Assembly (NCBI GenBank): GCA_013215385.1
Contig: JABSOY010000005.1
Location: 124,001 to 188,000 of the forward strand
Direction: 5' to 3'
Source: Colwellia sp.
GTDB lineage: Bacteria; Pseudomonadota; Gammaproteobacteria; Enterobacterales; Alteromonadaceae
Length of the DNA: 64,000 nt
Notes under the pieces: generated by a model
Databases searched by the model: none
Told to the model about the DNA's origin: nothing
Seen by the model: the letters and a program-made list of their open reading frames with translations, nothing else
Position numbers and translations under genes: made by a program
Part shown: piece by piece, positions 58,468 to 64,000 of the stretch
How positions within the stretch are numbered: the first letter of the stretch is position 1
How the letters are laid out: every line of letters begins with the position of its first letter

Positions 58468-60171
58468 TTATGCTGTTGTAACTCGGTTTATTTCAGCTAA
58501 GCTAGTAACCCCTTGACTTGCTTTTTCTAACCCCGATTGGCGCAAATTGTTATAACCTTCCACTTGACACTGCTTGGCAATATCAAGAGAGTTACCACCT
58601 TCCATGATAATAGAAGACATTTTAGGACTAATTTTTATCACTTCATAGACACCAACACGACCTTTATAACCTCCGGTACATTGCTCACAACCAACAGGTT
58701 TAAATAATTTCATATTAGTTATTTGTGTTGCGGTAAATCCTTGCTTTTCAAGCTCAGCTCGAGGAACTTCATCTGTAACTTTGCATCGATTGCATAAACG
58801 TCGAGCAAGTCGTTGGGCAATAATGATACTTACCGAAGTTGCTACATTATAAGAAGGAACGCCCATATTTAATAAACGGGTAAGCGTTTCAGCAGCAGAA
58901 TTTGTATGCAATGTTGATAAAACTAAATGACCAGTTTGTGCTGCTTTTATCGCAATTTCTGCCGTTTCGAGATCGCGAATTTCACCGACCATAACAATAT
59001 CAGGATCTTGACGTAGAAAAGAGCGCAATGCATTGGGGAATGTTAAGCCAGCACGGTTATTAATTTGAACTTGGTTGATACCTTCTAAGTTTATTTCTAC
59101 GGGATCTTCTGCGGTAGAAATATTACGCTCAGGGGTATTAAGAATATTTAAGCCAGTATAAAGTGATACCGTTTTACCTGAACCTGTTGGCCCGGTAACT
59201 AATATCATCCCTTGCGGTTGCTCTAAAGCTTCCATATAAATTTTTTTTTGGGCGGGTTCATAACCCAACATTTCGATACCTAGCATAGCGCTAGAAGAAT
59301 CGAGAATACGCATTACTACTTTTTCACCCCACATGGTGGGTAGAGTGGAAACACGAAAGTCGATAGACTTTTTCTTTGATAATGCTAATTTTATACGGCC
59401 ATCTTGCGGTACTCGTCGCTCTGCAATATCGAGTTTAGACATTACTTTTAAACGTGCCGCCATGCGAGATGCCAATGATACCGGAGGCTTCGCCATTTCA
59501 GTTAAAATGCCATCTACACGGAAACGAATACGATATGACTTTTCATAGGGTTCAAAATGTAAATCGGAAGCACCCTTTCTAATCGCATCGAGTAAAATCT
59601 TATTAATGTAAACAACGATGGGGGCATCTTCTTTACCCCCAGTTGCTTCATCATCTTCTTTACGTTCTTCTTGAACGTCGATGCCCGCTAGCTCTTCTGC
59701 ATCTATATCACTAATATCTAGTGCGTCACTTTCTTCTTCAAGAATTTGATCAATAAATTTAAACAAGCTTTGGTCGTTAGTAAGGACTAATTCTGTAGGA
59801 AAACCAGTATTAAATTGAATTTCTTCTAATGCATCTAAATTTGTCGGATCTGACATAGCAACAAATAAGACTTTACCGCGTAAAAATAAAGGCAGGGCAT
59901 TATGCTTACGGATAAGCTTTTCATTACGAATACCTTCAGGCAGCATCGCGCTGTCAAAGGCGTTAAGATCAATTAGTGGATAACCAAAGCTTCGAGAAAG
60001 TATGCTCGCAATACTATCGGCGTTAATACTTTTATCTTCGATAAGAAAACGAATAAAAGGTTTAGATTGTCGAATAAAATCTGCACTGATGCTGTCAACC
60101 ATATCAACGGATACGATATCATTTTTTGTTAGTGCGGATAAAACACTCGATTGTTGGTGATGACCTTTCAT
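58468..60171 (-). CDS. pilB: Type IV pilus assembly ATPase PilB
   Basis: This 567-residue hexameric ATPase powers pilus extension. It has an N-terminal MshEN-type domain (about 30-140), the Walker [13 protein letters not shown] near residue 330, Asp box and Walker [13 protein letters not shown], the His box LSTLHTNSA and a zinc-binding C-x2-C pair set CNRC and CEQC. It is followed by pilC after 87 bases. No pilT or pilU is in the window. Confidence 0.95.
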   Translation of the reverse strand: MKGHHQQSSVLSALTKNDIVSVDMVDSISADFIRQSKPFIRFLIEDKSINADSIASILSRSFGYPLIDLNAFDSAMLPEGIRNEKLIRKHNALPLFLRGKVLFVAMSDPTNLDALEEIQFNTGFPTELVLTNDQSLFKFIDQILEEESDALDISDIDAEELAGIDVQEERKEDDEATGGKEDAPIVVYINKILLDAIRKGASDLHFEPYEKSYRIRFRVDGILTEMAKPPVSLASRMAARLKVMSKLDIAERRVPQDGRIKLALSKKKSIDFRVSTLPTMWGEKVVMRILDSSSAMLGIEMLGYEPAQKKIYMEALEQPQGMILVTGPTGSGKTVSLYTGLNILNTPERNISTAEDPVEINLEGINQVQINNRAGLTFPNALRSFLRQDPDIVMVGEIRDLETAEIAIKAAQTGHLVLSTLHTNSAAETLTRLLNMGVPSYNVATSVSIIIAQRLARRLCNRCKVTDEVPRAELEKQGFTATQITNMKLFKPVGCEQCTGGYKGRVGVYEVIKISPKMSSIIMEGGNSLDIAKQCQVEGYNNLRQSGLEKASQGVTSLAEINRVTTA

Positions 60172-60312
60172 GGATGCCTTTTAGCTGTCGGGTAATGCAA
60201 TGTAATTATTAGTAATGTTTATTACTAGTATAGCTTAACGCATTTTTAAGTTTAGTCATAAAGAAGAGTTGCTAAAGTCTAGATATAAAGAAACTAGGGT
60301 AAGTTTAGATAT

Positions 60313-60339
60313 AAAAAAAGCTCCTAAAATAGGAGCTTT
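60313..60339 (-). terminator. Rho-independent terminator of the pilin gene
   Basis: A 10-bp stem AAAGCTCCTA/TAGGAGCTTT with a three-base loop is followed on the minus strand by a seven-base T run, 30 bases beyond the pilin stop. It would keep strong pilin transcription from entering pilB. Confidence 0.92.
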
Positions 60340-60368
60340 ATTTATTTATTTACTTTGTTTATGGTTGC

Positions 60369-60821
60369 TTAACAAAGAGTAGTACAGTTATCAGCCCAAG
60401 TGACTTTACCACTAGTAAGTGTACCCGTTAATATATAGGTATCGCTCGCTAAAATGCCACCACCTGCCACAGGGACTACGGTAATTACTGCATTAGATGC
60501 ATCAGTTGAACCTGCAGTAATAGTAACAGAAGTTATTATGCCAGATGCACCAGCTGCTGCTGGAATTCCGCCTAAGCTATGTCCACAAGTCGCTATGAGT
60601 AATGTACCTTCTACTTGGGCGCAAACTTCAATAGCTGTTTTAAAAGATGAACTTGCTAATACAACTTCAGTATATTTAGCTTTTTGGGTATAGCTCTGAT
60701 ATTGAGGTAATGCTACTGCTGCTAAAATACCAATAATCGCCACAACGATCATTAATTCAATAAGGGTAAAACCCTTTGCTTTGTTTAAAGATTGACGATT
60801 TAAAGATTTTACGTTTTTCAT
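60369..60821 (-). CDS. pilA: Type IVa major pilin, PilA-like
   Basis: The prepilin starts at 60821 ([17 protein letters not shown], a 17-residue leader ending in the Gly before the cleavage site); an in-frame ATG at 60836 is possible. The mature N-terminus [22 protein letters not shown] has the invariant Phe1 and Glu5 across positions 18-39. The mature part is about 133 residues, with cysteines in [13 protein letters not shown] and in the final NCTTLC; one pair could close the usual D-loop. It is a single-gene unit upstream of pilBCD. Confidence 0.93.
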   Translation of the reverse strand: MKNVKSLNRQSLNKAKGFTLIELMIVVAIIGILAAVALPQYQSYTQKAKYTEVVLASSSFKTAIEVCAQVEGTLLIATCGHSLGGIPAAAGASGIITSVTITAGSTDASNAVITVVPVAGGGILASDTYILTGTLTSGKVTWADNCTTLC

Positions 60822-61008
60822 AATAGGTATATCCATACTTAATTACGGGGGCTGATTTGATATTGCGACATAAATTAAGAAATGTAAAATTTTGTGACAC
60901 TTTTTTTTGATTTTTTTACGTTTTTCGTTGATTTCGTTAAAAAGCAGTTAATAAATAACAACTTTTTAACTGAAATTATATAAAACTGAAATAATGGTTG
61001 TTTATTTA

Positions 61009-61896
61009 TTAAGCAAAACGCATGGATAAATCTATTGCTTTAACATGTTTGGTCAATGCGCCGACTGAAATGAAATCTACACCCGCCTTGGCATAGCTTT
61101 TTAATGTATCTATGGTCATATTGCCAGAAACTTCTAATTTGGTTTCACCTTTTGAAATTTCAGCTGTGATGATAACTGCTTGTTCAATCATTTCGTGACT
61201 AAAATTATCGAGCATAATGATATCGCTGCCTGCTTTAAGTGCTTGGTTAAGCTCGTCTAAGCTTTCTACTTCTACTTCAACCGTTATGCCCGGATGATTT
61301 TGTCTGGCGGTGTTAATCGCTTTTTCAATACCACCACAAGCGGCGATATGATTTTCTTTAATTAGAAAGGCATCAAATAAACCGATGCGATGATTGACAC
61401 CGCCGCCACATTTTACGGCATACTTTTGTGCGCTACGTAACCCCGGAATCGTTTTACGAGTATCAAGCAACTTAGTATTACTTTGTGATAACTCTTTAAC
61501 ATAGGTACTGGTTAACGTTGCAGTACCAGAAAGAGATTGGAGAAAATTCAGTGCACTACGTTCACCAGTTAACAATATTCGTGCCTTACCTGATAATTCA
61601 AATAAAGTGCTATTTGCTTTAACACTTTCGCCATCGTTGACAAACCAAGTGATTTTGGTTTGTGTATTGTAAATAGCATCGAGTTGAGCAAAAACTTCAT
61701 TGACCCAGGCAACGCCACAAATAATACAATCTTCACGGGTAATAATATTAGCCACCGCGATGTTTTCGGCAGGAATTAATTCAGCCGTAATATCTTGGCT
61801 ATTTTTTAATGCATCAGCATTATCAACGCCTAGGTCTTCACATAATGCCCAAGTTACTGTCTTTTGAATGTCGTGTTGTAGTTGCACAGAAAGCAT
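61009..61896 (-). CDS. nadC: Nicotinate-nucleotide pyrophosphorylase (carboxylating)
   Basis: This 295-residue enzyme makes nicotinate mononucleotide from quinolinate and PRPP in NAD synthesis. Visible family parts are [67 protein letters not shown] and the C-terminal [10 protein letters not shown]. The location between the pilin gene and ampD is conserved in Gammaproteobacteria. Confidence 0.96.
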   Translation of the reverse strand: MLSVQLQHDIQKTVTWALCEDLGVDNADALKNSQDITAELIPAENIAVANIITREDCIICGVAWVNEVFAQLDAIYNTQTKITWFVNDGESVKANSTLFELSGKARILLTGERSALNFLQSLSGTATLTSTYVKELSQSNTKLLDTRKTIPGLRSAQKYAVKCGGGVNHRIGLFDAFLIKENHIAACGGIEKAINTARQNHPGITVEVEVESLDELNQALKAGSDIIMLDNFSHEMIEQAVIITAEISKGETKLEVSGNMTIDTLKSYAKAGVDFISVGALTKHVKAIDLSMRFA

Positions 61897-61950
61897 TGAA
61901 TTTTGATCTCTTTTTAGAATGATAATATAAATAATTATTGAGTGAGTTAT

Positions 61951-62469
61951 CTATTGCTCGCGTAAAGTAAGTTGCTTACCCACTTGGCTGAATTCTACCC
62001 TTTTTAGGGCGCTCATGCCCAATAGAATTTCATTTGATTGCATACTTGGATTGATATGCGCGGCAACATCATATAAATAAATATTACCAATACTAAGTTG
62101 TTGTAGTGTAGTTTGATAAACGGTGGTACGACCATTTGCCGTGTTTACTTGTGACGAAGCATAACTTTTAAGCTGTAATTGCTCGGCAATGTGTGCAGGA
62201 ATAGATACCTGAGTGGCACCAGTATCGAGGAGAAATATTACTGGCGTGTCGTTAATAGCTCCTTCAACGAGATAATGCCCTTGGCGGTTTTGCTGTAATC
62301 GTACTTCTGCTTTCCCTTGAGGACTCAAACTAATTTGTGGATCCTTATTGGGATTCCATTGCTTATCTAAAACATCTTGAAAGAAAAAAAATAATAAAAC
62401 TAACGCGAAAAACCATGCTAACCAAATAAATATTTTTGCCATTTTGTTTGTCGGATCAAATTCAGTCAT
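61951..62469 (-). CDS. Retropepsin-like aspartic protease, membrane-anchored (TIGR02281-like)
   Basis: This 172-residue protein has one N-terminal membrane segment (about 12-30) and a periplasmic retropepsin-like domain with the active-site triad D82-T-G84 (FLLDTGATQVSIP) and a flap-type region around YASSQVNTANGRT. Like retroviral proteases, it would need to dimerise because a single DTG is present. The family is known in proteobacteria but its target is not. It is 54 bases upstream of nadC on the same strand and divergent from ampD by 43 bases. Confidence 0.85.
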   Translation of the reverse strand: MTEFDPTNKMAKIFIWLAWFFALVLLFFFFQDVLDKQWNPNKDPQISLSPQGKAEVRLQQNRQGHYLVEGAINDTPVIFLLDTGATQVSIPAHIAEQLQLKSYASSQVNTANGRTTVYQTTLQQLSIGNIYLYDVAAHINPSMQSNEILLGMSALKRVEFSQVGKQLTLREQ

Positions 62470-62512
62470 ACTCTAGTCATAACTCTTGAAAATTTAATGT
62501 TAAAGCTATTGT

Positions 62513-63106
62513 ATGACGAAAGACTTTAAAAACAAATTATCCAGCTTAGAAAATTATTCAATGGAAATTTTCGGTGGCTGGTTGGTTAATGAAGAAAAGC
62601 AAAAATCACCTCATTTTAGTTTACGTGATGAAGAACAAATCGTACATTTAGTGGTTGTCCATAATATATCTTTACCGCCGGCGCAATTTGGCGGCGGTTA
62701 CATTACGGATTTTTTCTTAGGGAAGTTAGACACAAAAGCCCATCCTTATTTTGAAGAAATTGCCCAGCTTAAAGTTTCAGCTCATTGCTTAATTACCAGA
62801 GAAGGAAAAATCATTCAATATGTTTCATTTGATGATAAAGCTTGGCATGCAGGTGTTTCATCATATCAAGGACAAGCAAACTGTAATGATTTTTCTATTG
62901 GCATAGAATTAGAAGGCACCGATGATATTCCTTACTCAACGGAGCAATACCAAGCTTTATCACTTTTAACCAAAGCGCTACAAATTCAGTACCCAGATAT
63001 AAAAAATAATATAACCGGGCATAGTGATATTGCCCCACAAAGAAAAACAGATCCAGGTAAAGCATTTAATTGGCAGTACTTTATTGATTGTTTAAAGTAT
63101 CGTTAA
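62513..63106 (+). CDS. ampD: 1,6-anhydro-N-acetylmuramyl-L-alanine amidase
   Basis: This 197-residue cytoplasmic zinc amidase removes the stem peptide from anhydro-muropeptides during cell-wall recycling, limiting induction of AmpC-type beta-lactamase. Zinc ligands are H50 (VVHNIS), H170 (TGHSDIAP) and D180 (TDPGKAF), as in the family, and FAVHNE-type strand geometry is preserved in SIGIELEG. It pairs with ampE downstream by 68 bases. Confidence 0.95.
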   Translation: MTKDFKNKLSSLENYSMEIFGGWLVNEEKQKSPHFSLRDEEQIVHLVVVHNISLPPAQFGGGYITDFFLGKLDTKAHPYFEEIAQLKVSAHCLITREGKIIQYVSFDDKAWHAGVSSYQGQANCNDFSIGIELEGTDDIPYSTEQYQALSLLTKALQIQYPDIKNNITGHSDIAPQRKTDPGKAFNWQYFIDCLKYR

Positions 63107-63174
63107 TGTGTATTACTTCAATAACAACGAGTATATAATCATTAATAAATCGTTTATAAAATCAGGAAATATTC

Positions 63175-64000
63175 ATGAGCCTTATTAGTTTACTTATTGC
63201 TTTAGCCGCCGAGCGCTATTTATCTTCATCAGCATGGCAATTTAAAACTTATTTTCATGCTTATGTGAGTTTATTCAAGAAATCAAGACTGTTGAATTCT
63301 GCTAAAGAATCAATGGTACTTCAGGTTGTTTTTATCACCATTCCCGTTATTACTTGTTATTTTATTTTAGAATTGGTCGACGACGGCTTGCTTTATTTAA
63401 TATTTTCAACATTGATTTTAATTGTTTGTTTCGGCTGTGTGAAAACAAGGCAATGCTACAAAGATTATTTGATGTCTGCTTTTCGTGGTGAGCCAACAAC
63501 ATGTGAGTTACAGCACAGCCAGTTACAGCAAGAAACCAGTAGTTCACCAATGAGTTTTGGTCAGTTACTTGTATGGCTAAACTACCGATACTTTATTGCG
63601 ATTATGATTTTCTTTGTGATTTTTGGTGCCGCAGGGGCATTATTTTATCGCTTATTGGTAACAATGAATGAAGTTCCAGTAAAACTTGAAAACGAAAACC
63701 AAGAAGTCGATGGAAATTCAAGTGATGTTGAACAACCAATAAAAGATGATAAGTCTTTATTAGAGGATGTTTTATTTTGGGTTGACTGGTTACCCGTACG
63801 TATTGTTGCTTTTGGATATATGCTTGTTGGGCACTTTTCAAAAGCAATGCCGTTATGGTTAGAAAACTTATTTGATGTAAATAAACAACCAAATCAGTTA
63901 TTGGTTGCCGTAGCTCAAAAATCTGAGGATTTGATGACAGACCCTGATGATTGTACCGCAGAGCCTTGTTTATTGGTGAGATTGGCGAAAAGAACCTTAC
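63175..64000 (+). CDS. ampE: Regulatory signalling modulator protein AmpE, 5' part
   Basis: The frame opens at ATG 63175 with AGGA upstream and runs beyond the window end; 275 residues are visible with no stop. The N-terminal MSLISLLIALAAERYL, the membrane segment QVVFITIPVITCYFIL, the conserved FGQLLVWLNYRYFIAI and the segment DWLPVRIVAFGYMLVGHF match AmpE, an inner-membrane protein of the CobD/CbiB-related group with about four membrane segments. Its role next to ampD in sensing cell-wall damage is taken from E. coli. No other gene is supported on the opposite strand. Confidence 0.92.
   Translation, partial: MSLISLLIALAAERYLSSSAWQFKTYFHAYVSLFKKSRLLNSAKESMVLQVVFITIPVITCYFILELVDDGLLYLIFSTLILIVCFGCVKTRQCYKDYLMSAFRGEPTTCELQHSQLQQETSSSPMSFGQLLVWLNYRYFIAIMIFFVIFGAAGALFYRLLVTMNEVPVKLENENQEVDGNSSDVEQPIKDDKSLLEDVLFWVDWLPVRIVAFGYMLVGHFSKAMPLWLENLFDVNKQPNQLLVAVAQKSEDLMTDPDDCTAEPCLLVRLAKRTL

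Noticed and set aside
60837-60920. Sigma-54 promoter before the pilin gene
   Set aside because: TGTCAC with TTTAC on the minus strand lacks the required GG and GC pairs at the right spacing.
60945-60972. Terminator of nadC
   Set aside because: CAGTTA/TAACTG gives only a 6-bp stem with a 16-base loop; too weak to call despite a following T run.
63362-63892. Minus-strand open frames at the window end
   Set aside because: The plus strand carries ampE, whose frame is continuous from 63175 to the end, so these are shadows.

Overview
The window is a 64 kb chromosomal segment of an AT-rich marine-type gammaproteobacterium, most likely of the order Alteromonadales and close to Colwellia or Thalassotalea. 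This placement is inferred from gene order and protein character, because no rRNA gene is present. Supporting signs are an E. coli-like order of lpxC, dciA, an M23 peptidase, secA, mutT, yacG, zapD, coaE, a type IV pilus block, nadC, ampD and ampE next to a complete division and cell-wall cluster; several TonB-dependent receptors; a TPR sulfotransferase; and a REC-DUF3369-GGDEF-EAL protein. No tRNA, rRNA, CRISPR array, transposase or prophage gene was seen.

Layout. 1-3201: assimilatory sulfate reduction (3' part of cysJ, cysI, cysH) ending in a terminator. 3259-3695: a non-coding array of GC-richer tandem and structured repeats between convergent genes. 3751-8468: a conserved protein of unknown function, a c-di-GMP phosphodiesterase-type response regulator and an MFS transporter. 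8662-13894: a translationally coupled five-gene operon for a MacB-like ABC exporter with three successive periplasmic adaptors, followed by a TonB-dependent receptor to 16248. 16414-19776: fadBA beta-oxidation operon. 20015-30975: a small membrane protein, an acetyltransferase, a manganese-type pyrophosphatase, a ChrA transporter, a TPR sulfotransferase, a second TonB receptor with possible regulatory sequences in front, galactose mutarotase, a YcxB-like protein and a TSUP permease.

31233-49577: the dcw cluster (mraZ, rsmH, ftsL, ftsI, murE, murF, mraY, murD, ftsW, murG, murC, ddl, ftsQ, ftsA, ftsZ, lpxC), with overlapping or closely spaced genes. A MraZ-type operator with three GTGG boxes at 10 bp spacing precedes mraZ. 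The cluster makes lipid II from UDP-sugar precursors and assembles the FtsZ/FtsA/FtsQ/FtsL/FtsI/FtsW divisome. 49713-64000: dciA, the M23 peptidase, secA, mutT, then yacG-zapD-coaE-pilDCBA-nadC on the minus strand, a retropepsin-like protein, and ampD-ampE on the plus strand, the last cut off by the window end.

The least ordinary parts are the covarying double-hairpin repeats after cysH, the three-adaptor ABC operon, the mirrored MraZ-like boxes, a 20-bp perfect palindrome in front of ftsZ, and the palindrome plus pentanucleotide repeat in front of the second TonB receptor.
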